DNA of 64,000 nucleotides from Mesorhizobium sp. B2-4-15 (GCF_006658505.1 NZ_VFUZ01000010.1:124001-188000), one strand, 5' to 3'; positions 8,792-17,916 are shown, numbered from the stretch's first letter. Notes: generated by a model not told the origin, from the sequence alone. Program-made: numbers and translations.

Positions 8792-9277
8792 CTATGCTCC
8801 CAGCGGATAAGGCATGTAGCCGACGAAGCCCGCGATCTTCCAGCTCCCGCCGACCTTCCTGCAGAAATACAGCGTCTGCCATTTCAGCCTGTCTACGCCG
8901 CCGTCGGCCTTGGCGACGGAGCCGTCGAACTTCTTGTGCAGCACGGCGCGGTCGCCATCGACATCGATGTCGCGCAGATTGGTGACGCGAAACAGCGCCT
9001 CGCGCAGCGGTTCCGCGAATTCCGTCGCCGCCGTCTCCTTGGCCTGGCGCAGCCACTCGTCGCGATAGACTTCCAGCCTCGGGAACTGCAACCGCCATGC
9101 GTCGGCATTGGCGAGGAAATGCGCATGCATGCCGAAAAAGCTTTCGGCGACGAAATCATTCTCGACCATCGACCAGTCCTGGCCGATGAAGGCGTCGATA
9201 TCGCGCCGCACCAGCATTTCCCACAGCGCGTGGCGGTCGGCGTCGCCCGATGGAAACGGGTTCTTGTCGAAGGTCAT
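8792..9277 (-). CDS. NTF2/SnoaL-like protein
   Basis: 161 residues from ATG 9277, with GGAGAA upstream. The pattern of N-terminal helices (REALWEML-like, DAFIGQDWSMV) followed by curved beta-strands ending in LYFCRKVGGSWKIAGFVGY is that of small NTF2-like alpha+beta barrels. Such proteins act as hydrolases, isomerases or ligand binders. No family-specific residues let me choose. It runs opposite to the RidA operon and shares the upstream gap in which the putative RpiR-type motif lies. Confidence 0.7.
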   Translation of the reverse strand: MTFDKNPFPSGDADRHALWEMLVRRDIDAFIGQDWSMVENDFVAESFFGMHAHFLANADAWRLQFPRLEVYRDEWLRQAKETAATEFAEPLREALFRVTNLRDIDVDGDRAVLHKKFDGSVAKADGGVDRLKWQTLYFCRKVGGSWKIAGFVGYMPYPLGA

Positions 9278-9357
9278 TGTCGGGTTCTCCGGTCTCGCAA
9301 GGCATCTGTCCGCCGCGGCTTCTAGACCGTCCGGCAAGCGCGCACGATGCAGGCGCT

Positions 9358-9397
9358 TATGTAATAAAGCAACATGGTTTTCGAAGAATGTTGCTTT
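9358..9397. promoter_or_regulatory. Putative RpiR-type operator upstream of ridA-like gene
   Basis: TATGTAATAAAGCAACATG (9358-9376) closely matches TATGTAGGAAAGCAACACG (14831-14849), which lies upstream of the rpiR-like gene. Here it is also half of a perfect inverted repeat, AAAGCAACAT (9366-9375) / ATGTTGCTTT (9388-9397), with a 12-base spacer. Palindromy plus recurrence upstream of a regulator gene supports an operator. Confidence 0.55.
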
Positions 9398-9495
9398 CCA
9401 ACAAGACCTCTATCGGGATCGCCCCGATCGCGGTAAATCTGCGCCAAGCGGGCGCCGTCCTGGCGCCGCGTCGCGTCATCGGAGGAGGTCATCCC

Positions 9496-9861
9496 TTGCC
9501 CAAGCAGACTTTTGGAACATCCCATGTGCCGCTGTCGCCCGCCGTGCGGGCCGGCGATTTCGTCTATGTCTCGGGCCAGGTCCCGGTCGGCGGCGATGGC
9601 ATCGTGGTGAAAGGCAGCATTACCGAACAGACCGAGCAGGTGCTCGCCAATGTGAAGGCCGCGCTCGCACTGGCCGGCTGCACCCTGGACGATGTGGTGA
9701 AAACCACCGTCTGGCTCGAGGACGCGCGCGATTTCGGCGCCTTCAATGCCGTCTACGCCAGGCACTTTCCCAAGAACCCGCCGGCCCGCACCACGGTCGA
9801 ATCGCGGCTGATGATCGATATCAAGATCGAGGTCGAGGCGGTCGCCTACCGGCCGGTCTGA
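9496..9861 (+). CDS. RidA-family protein (enamine/imine deaminase-like)
   Basis: 121 residues. The TTG start at 9496 is chosen because GGAGGAGG lies seven bases upstream, an unusually strong ribosome-binding site for a weak start. The sequence has the RidA/YjgF core (GDFVYVSGQVPV, LDDVVKTTVWLED) and the Arg of the PARTTVESR motif that binds the carboxylate of imine intermediates. RidA proteins hydrolyse reactive enamines/imines, often beside amine-degrading enzymes. The gene lies 28 bases before a metallo-amidohydrolase gene and is probably co-transcribed with it. Confidence 0.92.
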   Translation: MPKQTFGTSHVPLSPAVRAGDFVYVSGQVPVGGDGIVVKGSITEQTEQVLANVKAALALAGCTLDDVVKTTVWLEDARDFGAFNAVYARHFPKNPPARTTVESRLMIDIKIEVEAVAYRPV

Positions 9862-9889
9862 CAAAGGCAAAGGAAGCGGAGGTTCCCCC

Positions 9890-11125
9890 ATGCAATTCGA
9901 CCTCCTGCTGAAGGGCGGACGGCTGATCGATCCGGCGTCGGGGCTCGACGCGCCTCGCGATGTCGCCATCGCCAATGGCCGTGTCGCGGCGGTCGACGCC
10001 GACATCCCCGTGACCAGAGCCGCGCAGGTCGTCGACGCGACCGGCTGCATCGTCGCGCCCGGCCTGATCGACCTGCACAGTCACGTCTATTGGGGCGGCA
10101 CCTCGCTCGGCGTCGACGCCGACCGGCTCGCCGCCAAGAGCGGCACCACCACTTTCATCGACGCGGGAAGTGCCGGCGCCGGCAATTTCCTCGGCTTCCG
10201 CCGCCACGTCATGGAGCGCTCGAAGACGCGCATCCTGGCCTATGTCAACATTTCCTTCGCCGGCATCTTCGGCTTCTCGCAGACAGTGTCGGTCGGCGAG
10301 TGCAGCGATCTCAGGCTGTGCGAACCGCGCGAGGTGGTCGCGGCGGCGCGTGAGCACGCCGACGTCGTCGTCGGCGTCAAGGTCCGTTCCGGCAAGCATG
10401 CCGGCGGCACCAGCGGCATCGCGCCGGTCGATCTCGCGCTGGAGGCCGCCGACAAGGCTGGCTTGCCGCTGATGGCGCATATCGACGAGCCGCCGCCCGG
10501 CCGCTCGGAAGTGCTGCCGCGCCTGCGCCGGGGCGATATCCTCACCCACTGCTTCCGGCCGTTCCCCAATGCGCCGGTCTTCGCTTCCGGCGCGGTGCGG
10601 CCCGACATGCGGCTGGCGCGTGAGCGCGGCGTCATTTTCGATCTCGGCCATGGCATGGGCTCGTTCGACTTCGACGTCGCCCGCGCCATGCTCGCCGAGG
10701 GTCTGGCGCCCGACGTCATCTCGAGCGACGTGCATCTCTACTGCGTCGATGGTCCGGCCTTCGACATACTGGTCTGCATGTCGAAGCTGATCGCGCTCGG
10801 CATGCCGCTGGTCGAGGTGCTGCGCGCCGCGACGCAGGCTCCGGCGCGGGCGATCGCGCGGCCAGATCTCGGCACGCTGGCTGTCGGCGCTGTCGGCGAC
10901 GTCGCCGTGCTTCGCCAGCGGTCGGGCCGCTTCACTTTCGTCGACGCGGTCGGCGCCTCGCTGGTCGCCGACCAGCGGCTGGTGTCGGAAGGCATCGTCA
11001 TCGGCGGCACCTGGTGGCCGAACGAGGCGGCGAACGACCTCGGCGAGACCGAGCGTTTCGAGGCACATGCCAACCATACCCATGTCGAGGTCGCTGCCCG
11101 GCACTTCGGGCATCGGCACGAGTGA
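9890..11125 (+). CDS. Metal-dependent amidohydrolase/deacetylase
   Basis: 411 residues with the cyclic amidohydrolase layout. An N-terminal beta-sandwich segment is followed by HxH at His63/His65 (LIDLHSH), a candidate carboxylated Lys164 (VGVKV), His197 (MAHIDE), His220 (DILTHCF) and an Asp in ISSDVHLY. These are the expected binuclear metal ligands. The C-terminal LGTLAVGAVGDVAVL strand re-forms the sandwich domain. It resembles the amidohydrolase/deacetylase group related to dihydroorotase and N-acyl-D-amino acid deacylases. GGAGG precedes the ATG. With RidA it likely acts in breakdown of an amide or cyclic amide. Confidence 0.9.
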   Translation: MQFDLLLKGGRLIDPASGLDAPRDVAIANGRVAAVDADIPVTRAAQVVDATGCIVAPGLIDLHSHVYWGGTSLGVDADRLAAKSGTTTFIDAGSAGAGNFLGFRRHVMERSKTRILAYVNISFAGIFGFSQTVSVGECSDLRLCEPREVVAAAREHADVVVGVKVRSGKHAGGTSGIAPVDLALEAADKAGLPLMAHIDEPPPGRSEVLPRLRRGDILTHCFRPFPNAPVFASGAVRPDMRLARERGVIFDLGHGMGSFDFDVARAMLAEGLAPDVISSDVHLYCVDGPAFDILVCMSKLIALGMPLVEVLRAATQAPARAIARPDLGTLAVGAVGDVAVLRQRSGRFTFVDAVGASLVADQRLVSEGIVIGGTWWPNEAANDLGETERFEAHANHTHVEVAARHFGHRHE

Positions 11126-11175
11126 GGCCTTACCGGCGAGGTCGGGGGTCGGCGGTCAGGCGACCGCCGGGGCAG

Positions 11176-11757
11176 TCATGCCAGGCCGAGCGTGTTCAGG
11201 AAACTCACGACATCCATCGTCGTCAAAAGCTCGATACGCGCGCGGATCAGGTCATCGCTCCAGTCCCACCATTTCAACGATTGCAGGCGCTCGATGACAT
11301 CGGGCGCGAACCGGTAGCGCATGACACGAGCCGGATTGCCGACCGCGATGGCATAGGGCGGAATCTCCCTCGTGACGATGCTGCCGGCACCGATCACCGC
11401 TCCATTACCGATCGTGACGCCGCTGAGGATGACACAGCGGGCACCGATCCAGACGTCATGGCCGACCGTGATCGGACCCTTGCCGACGGTTCCATTTCCG
11501 TTGCGGATCTTCCCGTCCACGGATTGGATCGGATAGGTGGTCGCGCTGTCGAGGCGGTGTTCCGCCGCGCAGATAAAGAGAACGTCGGGGCCGACCGAAC
11601 AGAATGATCCTATCCGCACCGGCACGGTTTCACGCGGAACGAAGAACGATTTCTTGCTGAGGCCGTAAGTATGACGCCCGATCTCGACACCTGGCAGTGG
11701 CGGCAACGGGTCCTTTTTCAGTCCAAGCTTGATGCGAAGCCCTCTTAGAAATCCCAT
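11176..11757 (-). CDS. CatB/Vat-like hexapeptide O-acetyltransferase
   Basis: 193 residues with left-handed beta-helix hexapeptide repeats ([49 protein letters not shown]) and the AEHRLD segment holding the His used by xenobiotic acetyltransferases. The ending [18 protein letters not shown] is typical of the family. GGGGGAGG lies upstream of ATG 11757. Family members acetylate chloramphenicol, streptogramins or sugar units. Without closer resemblance I call only the general family. It is convergent with the amidohydrolase gene. Confidence 0.88.
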   Translation of the reverse strand: MGFLRGLRIKLGLKKDPLPPLPGVEIGRHTYGLSKKSFFVPRETVPVRIGSFCSVGPDVLFICAAEHRLDSATTYPIQSVDGKIRNGNGTVGKGPITVGHDVWIGARCVILSGVTIGNGAVIGAGSIVTREIPPYAIAVGNPARVMRYRFAPDVIERLQSLKWWDWSDDLIRARIELLTTMDVVSFLNTLGLA

Positions 11758-11863
11758 CGGCGTCCTCCCCCGAGTCGCCGGGCACTATAGCGGGAATCCT
11801 TACTGCATCTGAAACCTTCGAGGACGATTTTTCGTCCGGGCTGGTCCGGTGGCCCCAGCTCCT

Positions 11864-13660
11864 TCAATTCCGGCGTGAGAAATTGCTCGGCGGCCCATAA
11901 ACCGGCGTCGCGATGCCTTCCATGCGCGCCTTGATCTGCAGCGCCACATATTTCGAATAGAAGCGCGACAGCGCCAGGTTGCCGCCATGGAACCACAGCG
12001 CTTCCTGCGCCGTCGGCTTCCACATGTTGCGCAGCTCGCCTTGCCACGGGCCAGGGTCGCCGTTGACGCCGGAGCCAAGGCCCCAGCAGGGACCGACCTT
12101 GTCGGCGACTTCGCGCGAGACGAGCGCGGCCACATTCTCGTTCATCGACTGGTAGCCGGTGCAGGCAATGATGGCGTCGGCCTCGATCTCGGTGCCGTCA
12201 TCGAACAGGATGCCGTTCGGCGTCAGCGACTTGATCGCCACGCCACTGCGGATGCCGATCTTGCCGTCGATGATCAGGTCCGAGGCTCCGACGTCGATGT
12301 AGTAGCCGGAGCCGGTGCGGTAGGCCTTCATCAGCAGGCCCGTCTCGTCGTCGCCGAAATCGATGGCGAAGCCCGAGGCACGCAGGCGATCGTAGAAGCC
12401 CGCGTCGCGCGCCCGGATGACGTCGTAGAGCGCCCGCTGGCCCCTGGGCACCAGAGCGAACGGCGTCGAGGCGACAATCATGTCGGCCTTCTCGGTGGTG
12501 ATGCCGCGCGCCAGCGCGCTTTCCGAGAAGATTTCAAAGCCTACTTCCATAAGCGTGTCCGACTTGACCACGGTGGTCGGCGAGCGCTGGATCATGGTGA
12601 CGTCGGCGCCGCTCTCCCAAAGGTCGACGCAGACGTCATGCCCGGAGCTTGCCGCGCCGATGACCGCGACCTTCCTGCCACGGAATTTCTCGCCGCTCGA
12701 ATACTGGCTGGAATGCAGCAACTCGCCCTTGAACTGGTCCGCGCCGGCCAGGTCGATCTTTCGCGGCGGCCCGTAGGCGCCGGTGGCGAAGACGATGTGC
12801 TTCGGCTTCAGCGTGACCTGCCTGCCGACGCGATCGACCACCACGGTCCAGACCTTCTCCGCCTCGTCATAGCTCGCGCTGAGGCACTTGGTGGCGGCCC
12901 AGTAATTGAGCTCCATGACGCGCGTGTACATTTCCAGCCAGTCGCCCATCTTGTCCTTGGGCGTGAAGACCGGCCAGTTATCGGGAAACGGAATGTAGGG
13001 CAGATGGTCGTACCAGACCGGATCGTGCAGCACGAGCGTGCGGTAGCGGTTGCGCCAGGAATCGCCTGGCCGCGCGTTCTTCTCGATGACGACGGTCGGC
13101 ACGCCGAGCTGCCTGAGACGCGCGCCGAGCATGATGCCGCCCTGACCGCCACCGATGACCAGGCAATAGGGCTGCTCGGAGGCGCCAAGTTCGCGCGTCT
13201 CGCGCGCCCGCGCCTCCGACCAGGTCTCGCGCTCGGGATCGGCCTTATGGCGCACGCCGAGCGGCCGCGCCGCGCCCTTGCGCTCCTCGAAGCCTTTCAG
13301 GTCCGTCATGGCGGTGAACAATGTCCGGCAACGTCCGTCGCGCAGGCGCATGACGCCTTGTCCCGAGGCGACCGCGGTCTCGAATGTGAACCAGGCTTCA
13401 ATCGTGCCTTCGTCCGAGGTCGCCTCGCCGCTGAGCTGCCATGCGGCGGGTTTCGTCGTCGCCAGCGTCGCCTTGAGCATGTCGGTGATGGCCTCGCGGC
13501 CTTCCATGGTCTTCACGTTCCAGGTGAAGGTCAGAAGATCGCGCCAGTAGCAATCGTCGACGAACAGATTGCCGGCCGCCGCCACGTCGCCGGCTTCAAG
13601 CGCCTGCGCAAAGGAGCCGAGCCATGCGGCCGCCTGTTTCGTTGGTGCCATTTCGAGCAT
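11864..13660 (-). CDS. Flavin-containing monooxygenase with N-terminal NTF2/SnoaL-like domain
   Basis: 598 residues from ATG 13660, preceded by GAGGGAC. Residues 1-140 form an NTF2-like domain. Residues 165-598 are a two-dinucleotide-fold monooxygenase with the FAD motif GGGQGG at 170-175, FKGELLHSSQY at 310-320 (FMO-type motif), the NADPH motif GAASSG at 335-340 and FATGAYGPP at 291-299. Fusion of a small barrel to an FMO/Baeyer-Villiger-like core occurs in some bacterial oxygenases. It probably oxygenates an N-, S- or keto-compound using NADPH. The rpiR-like gene lies upstream on the same strand, separated by a palindromic repeat. Confidence 0.9.
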   Translation of the reverse strand: MLEMAPTKQAAAWLGSFAQALEAGDVAAAGNLFVDDCYWRDLLTFTWNVKTMEGREAITDMLKATLATTKPAAWQLSGEATSDEGTIEAWFTFETAVASGQGVMRLRDGRCRTLFTAMTDLKGFEERKGAARPLGVRHKADPERETWSEARARETRELGASEQPYCLVIGGGQGGIMLGARLRQLGVPTVVIEKNARPGDSWRNRYRTLVLHDPVWYDHLPYIPFPDNWPVFTPKDKMGDWLEMYTRVMELNYWAATKCLSASYDEAEKVWTVVVDRVGRQVTLKPKHIVFATGAYGPPRKIDLAGADQFKGELLHSSQYSSGEKFRGRKVAVIGAASSGHDVCVDLWESGADVTMIQRSPTTVVKSDTLMEVGFEIFSESALARGITTEKADMIVASTPFALVPRGQRALYDVIRARDAGFYDRLRASGFAIDFGDDETGLLMKAYRTGSGYYIDVGASDLIIDGKIGIRSGVAIKSLTPNGILFDDGTEIEADAIIACTGYQSMNENVAALVSREVADKVGPCWGLGSGVNGDPGPWQGELRNMWKPTAQEALWFHGGNLALSRFYSKYVALQIKARMEGIATPVYGPPSNFSRRN

Positions 13661-13717
13661 GTCTGTCCCTCTTCCTGCAATGCGCCCCATCCGTTGGGAC
13701 GGTAACTGTCCAACCCT

Positions 13718-13769
13718 GCGCTGCCCCTCATCCGCCTGCCGGCACCTTCTCCCCGTGAACGGGGAGAAG
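13718..13769. repeat. Palindromic intergenic repeat, family 1 (single half-element)
   Basis: A conserved GCGCTGCCCCTCATCCGCC head, then a hairpin CTTCTCCCCGTGAACGGGGAG. Copies of the same element occur at 17961, 20892, 61954 and 63161. It lies between rpiR and the monooxygenase gene and may fold in the mRNA. Confidence 0.8.
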
Positions 13770-13772
13770 AGA

Positions 13773-14705
13773 CTAGTCCCCCAGCGGCTCCATCTCCTTG
13801 CCGGTGCGGTGGATCTGGGCGTTGTACTTGATGCGGCGCACCGTCTCGCGCGCCGGGCCATCGAGCTTGTAGGCCGAGGCCACCGCCAAGAGGTCGATCA
13901 TCGCCAGGAAGGCGAAGCGCGATGCGGTCGGCTTCAGCGTGTCGGGATATTCGGGCACGGCAACCGTCAGCCTGACGTCGCAGGCGCGCGCGAGCTCGGT
14001 GTCGGGCGCGGTCACGGCGATGGCGTTGGCGCGGTAGTGCTTGGCGAGTTCGACCGCCTCTATCACCTCGCGCGTGCGCCCGGTCGCCGAAATGGCGATC
14101 ACCAGATCGCCGGGCTTCAGCGTCGAGGCGGTCATGCGCATCAGGTAGGGATCGCACTGGGCGCTGATCGATATGCCGTAGCGAAACAACCGGTATTGGG
14201 TTTCCTGTGCCAGCGCCGAGGAACTGCCGCCCAGCCCGAACACGGTAACCTGGCGCGCCTTGGCAATGAGTTCGGCGGCCTTCTGCAGCTGCGCCGGGTC
14301 GAGTTGGCGCTCGGCCTCCTGCAGGGCCCGGCGTGCTTCGCCGAACACCGCGTTCCAGAACGGCATGCCGTTGTCGCCGCTGGTCGCCGGCGGCTTGGCC
14401 AGATAAAGCGCGCCGACGACAAGACTCTGCGCCAGCTTCAGCTTGAAATCGCGCACGCCCTCGCAGCCGATGGCGCGGCAGAACCGGGTGACCGTCGGTT
14501 CGCTGACCCCGGCGCGCTGGGCAAGGGCCGCATTGGAGGCGTCGACGGCGTATTTGACGTCGTCCAACACGACATCGGCGACGCGGCGCTCGGCCGGGCG
14601 CAGCTCGGCATAGGAATCCTTGACCAGTGAGATGATGTCGGGGATGCGCCGGAGGTCGCGCCCTTCCAGATCACTGCTCACTTCCTGGCTGTCAGCTTCG
14701 GTCAT
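13773..14705 (-). CDS. RpiR/MurR-family transcriptional regulator
   Basis: 310 residues from ATG 14705, with AGGGAAG upstream. The frame is open further but lacks homology-like sequence and a ribosome site. The N-terminal HTH_6 domain has RPAERRVADVVLDD and the recognition helix SEPTVTRFCRAIG. The C-terminal SIS domain (VTVFGLGGSSSALAQ; DLVIAISATGRTREVIEAVE) is the phosphosugar-binding fold of RpiR regulators. It is divergent from the ABC importer operon and probably controls it together with the RidA/amidohydrolase operon, since the two share an upstream motif. Confidence 0.92.
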   Translation of the reverse strand: MTEADSQEVSSDLEGRDLRRIPDIISLVKDSYAELRPAERRVADVVLDDVKYAVDASNAALAQRAGVSEPTVTRFCRAIGCEGVRDFKLKLAQSLVVGALYLAKPPATSGDNGMPFWNAVFGEARRALQEAERQLDPAQLQKAAELIAKARQVTVFGLGGSSSALAQETQYRLFRYGISISAQCDPYLMRMTASTLKPGDLVIAISATGRTREVIEAVELAKHYRANAIAVTAPDTELARACDVRLTVAVPEYPDTLKPTASRFAFLAMIDLLAVASAYKLDGPARETVRRIKYNAQIHRTGKEMEPLGD

Positions 14706-15015
14706 CAAGTCGGTCTTCCCTGTCTTTTCGACCTGACCTCTTACCATGTTTGCACGCTGTCGTTCCATGCGCCTGGCCATGGATGCAACCGGTGCGTGCC
14801 GCCAGGGCATGCCGGAGCCCTTGCGCTGAGTATGTAGGAAAGCAACACGAATTTCAAGACGGAGAAAAACGCACAATAACAATGGATTAATGGAAGCTCG
14901 GAATTTTCATTATACGTTTGCCATCACGACCGCTTGACAGCAAAGTAGGATAGTTACAGACTGATTTTTGGCAGTCTGATGACCATTGGATCATCACGCA
15001 ATCTCCGAGGGGCGG
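14706..15015. promoter_or_regulatory. Divergent control region, rpiR-like / ABC importer
   Basis: A 310-base gap that is more AT-rich than its surroundings between 14830 and 14990. It contains TATGTAGGAAAGCAACACG (14831-14849), almost the same as the motif at 9358. It also has a TTGACA (14934-14939) upstream of the importer operon, for which I find no convincing -10 partner. No gene is seen here. Confidence 0.5.
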
Positions 15016-15849
15016 ATGAACGCGGGCGAAGCAACAACGCCGAAGCTCGGCGTGCAGGCAGCGACCAAGATCTATCACACGGCGTCCGGCGACCTCTTGG
15101 CGCTGGACCGCTGCAGTCTCGACATCCGCGCCAATGAAATCGTCTCGATCGTCGGCCCGTCCGGTTGCGGCAAGACCACGCTTTTGTGGTCGATGTCGGG
15201 CCTGCACGGCCTGACCAGCGGCGAGATCCGGCTCGACGGCAAGGCGATCACCGGTCCGCATCCCGATATCGGCATCGTCTTCCAGGAAGCCAACCTCCTG
15301 CCCTGGCGCAATCTCGACGCCAATATCCGCTTCCCCTTCGAGATCAAGGGCGAGAAGCCGGACCGCGCCTGGATCGCACATCTCCTCAACCGCGTCGGGC
15401 TCGACGGTTTCGGCGGCAAGTTCCCGCGCGAGCTTTCGGGCGGCATGCAGCAGCGCGCGGCGATCGTGCGGGCGCTGGCGCTGAAGCCCTCGGTGCTGTT
15501 GATGGACGAGCCGTTCGGCGCGCTCGACAGCTTCACCCGCGAGGAGATGAACCGGCTGGTCGAGGAAATCTGGCTCGACACCAAGACCACCATCGTCTTC
15601 ATCACCCACAGCATCGAGGAAGCGATTTTTCTCTCGGACCGCGTGGTGGTGCTGAGCGCCCGGCCGGGCAAGGTCGCCCGTGAGTACCGCGTGCCGTTTC
15701 CGCGGCCGCGCTCGCTGGAGATCATGGCGACGAAAGAAGTCTTCGACCTCACCAACCGGATCAAGATGGACATCGTCGGCGAGCGCGCCAGGCCGAAGCC
15801 GCCGGAACAGGCGCGCACAAGTGCCGAGATCGTGAGGATCAGGCCATGA
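15016..15849 (+). CDS. ABC transporter ATPase (SsuB/TauB/ThiZ-like)
   Basis: 277 residues from ATG 15016, which has GAGGGG five bases upstream. A TTG thirty bases earlier is less likely. Walker A is GPSGCGKT (47-54), the Q-loop is VFQEANLLPW, the signature is LSGGMQQRA (141-149) and Walker B is VLLMDEPFGALD with Glu166. The LLPWRN and ARPGK segments are typical of the nitrate/sulfonate/taurine/pyrimidine-precursor group. The stop overlaps the permease start (ATGA). It forms an importer with the next two genes. Confidence 0.93.
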   Translation: MNAGEATTPKLGVQAATKIYHTASGDLLALDRCSLDIRANEIVSIVGPSGCGKTTLLWSMSGLHGLTSGEIRLDGKAITGPHPDIGIVFQEANLLPWRNLDANIRFPFEIKGEKPDRAWIAHLLNRVGLDGFGGKFPRELSGGMQQRAAIVRALALKPSVLLMDEPFGALDSFTREEMNRLVEEIWLDTKTTIVFITHSIEEAIFLSDRVVVLSARPGKVAREYRVPFPRPRSLEIMATKEVFDLTNRIKMDIVGERARPKPPEQARTSAEIVRIRP

Positions 15850-16688
15850 GCGACGCCATTCCGGAATTTTCCAAATCCAAGGCAAGTGACGGACAGGACG
15901 TCAGCCTGACCAATCTGTCGGCCTTCGCCAGCGGTCCCGGCATCTCGTCGGGCAAGGAAGTGGCGGCCATCATCGCGGTTGCGGTGATCATCATCGGCGG
16001 CATCGAACTGGCGCTGCGGCTGTTCCACGTGCCGCTCTACATCATGCCGCCGCCGAGCTCGATCGCCTACGCGCTGTTCGACGAGTTCCCGCTGATCGCG
16101 CCGCATCTCGGCTATACCTTAGTCGAACTGGTGTCCGGCTTCGCCATCGGCGCCGTGGTCGGCCTGGTGCTGGCGGCCGTCATCACCCAGTTCCCTTTCG
16201 CCGAAAAGATCGTCGCGCCCTACATATTGCTGCTCGTCACCACGCCGATGCTGGCGCTGGTGCCGCTGCTGATCCTGCGTTTCGGCTTCGGCTACACCCC
16301 GCGCATCATCGCGGTGGCGCTGGCCGCCGGGCCGATGGTGATGATCAACGCCGCCACCGGCTTTCGCCGCGTCGACAGCGCCAAGATCGCGCTGGCGCGA
16401 TCCTACGGCGCCAGCACCTTGCAGATATTCTGGAAGATCCGCGCGCCGATGGCGCTGCCGATGATCCTGGTCGGGCTGATGATCGGCGCCATCTTCGGCC
16501 TGCTCACCGCCGTCGGCGCCGAGATGGTCGGCGGCGGTTTCGGCCTCGGCAACCGGCTGACAACCTATTCGTCGATGATCCAGATGCCGCAGTTCTTCGC
16601 CGTGGTGCTGATCCTGTCGACGCTCGGCATTCTGATCTACGTGCTGTTCTTCCTGATCGGGAAGAAATGGGCGAGTTGGGAGGCATAA
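15846..16688 (+). CDS. ABC transporter permease (SsuC/TauC/ThiX-like)
   Basis: 280 residues with about six membrane helices. The EAA-like cytoplasmic loop is seen in the stretch from SYGASTLQIFWKIRAPMALP. The hydrophobic block starts near residue 38, after a soluble N-terminal tail. Family features (MPPPSSIAYALF, LGYTLVELVSGF) match permeases of the aliphatic sulfonate/pyrimidine-precursor type. It lies between its ATPase (4-base overlap) and the Tat-exported binding protein. Confidence 0.93.
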   Translation: MSDAIPEFSKSKASDGQDVSLTNLSAFASGPGISSGKEVAAIIAVAVIIIGGIELALRLFHVPLYIMPPPSSIAYALFDEFPLIAPHLGYTLVELVSGFAIGAVVGLVLAAVITQFPFAEKIVAPYILLLVTTPMLALVPLLILRFGFGYTPRIIAVALAAGPMVMINAATGFRRVDSAKIALARSYGASTLQIFWKIRAPMALPMILVGLMIGAIFGLLTAVGAEMVGGGFGLGNRLTTYSSMIQMPQFFAVVLILSTLGILIYVLFFLIGKKWASWEA

Positions 16689-16749
16689 GGCAGAAGACGC
16701 CCGGGAGACGGTCGGCAAGAGACTGACAATCAACAAAAAGGGGAATGTT

Positions 16750-17916
16750 ATGAAGATGGAGAATCCAATCAACAACGCGGCGGGCATCAGCCGCCGCACT
16801 TTCCTGCAAGTGACCGGCGCCGGCCTGGTGACGGCCACCGCGCTCGGCGCCACGGGCTTGAAGGCCAGGGCCGAGGCCTATGGCAAATTCACCTGGATCT
16901 CGCCGCGCGGCACGCTCGAAGTGCTCGACGACTATCCCTACTGGGCGGCCAAGAAGGCCGGCTATTTCGACGGGCTCGACACCGACATGCAGCCCGGCCC
17001 GTCGGACGGCACCGCGACGGTGAAGTTCGTCGATGTCGGCCAGGCCGACATGGGCTTCCCCTCGCCCGGCGTGTTCTCCTTCGCCATCCAGAACGGCATG
17101 AAGCTGAAGTCGGTGTTCCACATGGGCGCGCGCGACACGTTCAGCATCGCTTTCCGCAAGGGCGAGGGATCGAACGACTTGAAGAAGCTGGAAGGCAAGA
17201 CCATCCTGCTCGGCTCCGCCGCCTGGCAGTCGATCACCGATCCGCTGCTGGCGGCACAAGGCGTCGACATCAAGAAGGTCAAATATGTCGAAGCCGGCTG
17301 GCCGACCTGGGGCACAGCCCTTGCCGGCGGCCAGGGCGACGCCGCCCTGTCGTGGGAAGGCCTGCGCGCCGAATGGATCGCCAAGGGACTCGATTTCGAG
17401 TATTGGCTCGGCGTCCAGCATTCGAAACTGCCGGCCAACACCTTCGTCGTTCGCACCGCCGACCTGGCGGATCCCGACAAGAAGGCGTTCCTGGAAAAGT
17501 ATCTGCGCGGCTGGGCGATGGGCCTCGAATTCGGCTACCAGAATCCGCGCGCGGCGGTCGAAGCGGTGTTCGAGCAGTTCCCGACACTGGCCAAGAATCT
17601 CGGCCCGGAGCTCGGCACCACCTCGATCCTGCAGCAGATCAACGTCTTCCGCGGCGACATGGACAAGCGCGGCGGCTGGGGCTCGCACGACATGGCGAGC
17701 TGGCAGGGTTTCTTCGACGAGATCCACAAGATCGGCCAGATCACCAATCCGGTGAAGGCCGAGGATGTCTGCACCAACGAGCTGATCCCGGCGGCCAACA
17801 ATTTCGACAAGGCCAAGGTCAAGGCCGATGCCGACGGCATCAAGCTGTCGGAAGGCTTTGCCGCGCTCGATGTCGAGAAGATCAAGGCGCATCTGTTCGA
17901 TTCGGCGGTGAAGTAG
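16750..17916 (+). CDS. ABC transporter substrate-binding protein (NMT1/THI5-like), Tat-exported
   Basis: 388 residues. The N-terminus carries a twin-arginine signal (SRRTFLQ at 14-20, then a moderately hydrophobic stretch ending ARAEA). The mature protein has the two-lobed pattern of NMT1/SsuA-like proteins (YWAAKKAGYFDGLDTDMQPG; VGQADMGFPSPGVFSFAIQNG; GKTILLGSAAWQSITDPLL). GGGGAA precedes the ATG. Tat export suggests folding before export. The ligand is unknown; sulfonates, taurine, nitrilotriacetate-like compounds or pyrimidine precursors are known for this group. Confidence 0.92.
   Translation: MKMENPINNAAGISRRTFLQVTGAGLVTATALGATGLKARAEAYGKFTWISPRGTLEVLDDYPYWAAKKAGYFDGLDTDMQPGPSDGTATVKFVDVGQADMGFPSPGVFSFAIQNGMKLKSVFHMGARDTFSIAFRKGEGSNDLKKLEGKTILLGSAAWQSITDPLLAAQGVDIKKVKYVEAGWPTWGTALAGGQGDAALSWEGLRAEWIAKGLDFEYWLGVQHSKLPANTFVVRTADLADPDKKAFLEKYLRGWAMGLEFGYQNPRAAVEAVFEQFPTLAKNLGPELGTTSILQQINVFRGDMDKRGGWGSHDMASWQGFFDEIHKIGQITNPVKAEDVCTNELIPAANNFDKAKVKADADGIKLSEGFAALDVEKIKAHLFDSAVK

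Noticed and set aside
13661-13861. N-terminal extension of the flavin monooxygenase
   Set aside because: The extra frame translates a palindromic repeat and the rpiR 3' end. ATG 13660 has its own ribosome site.
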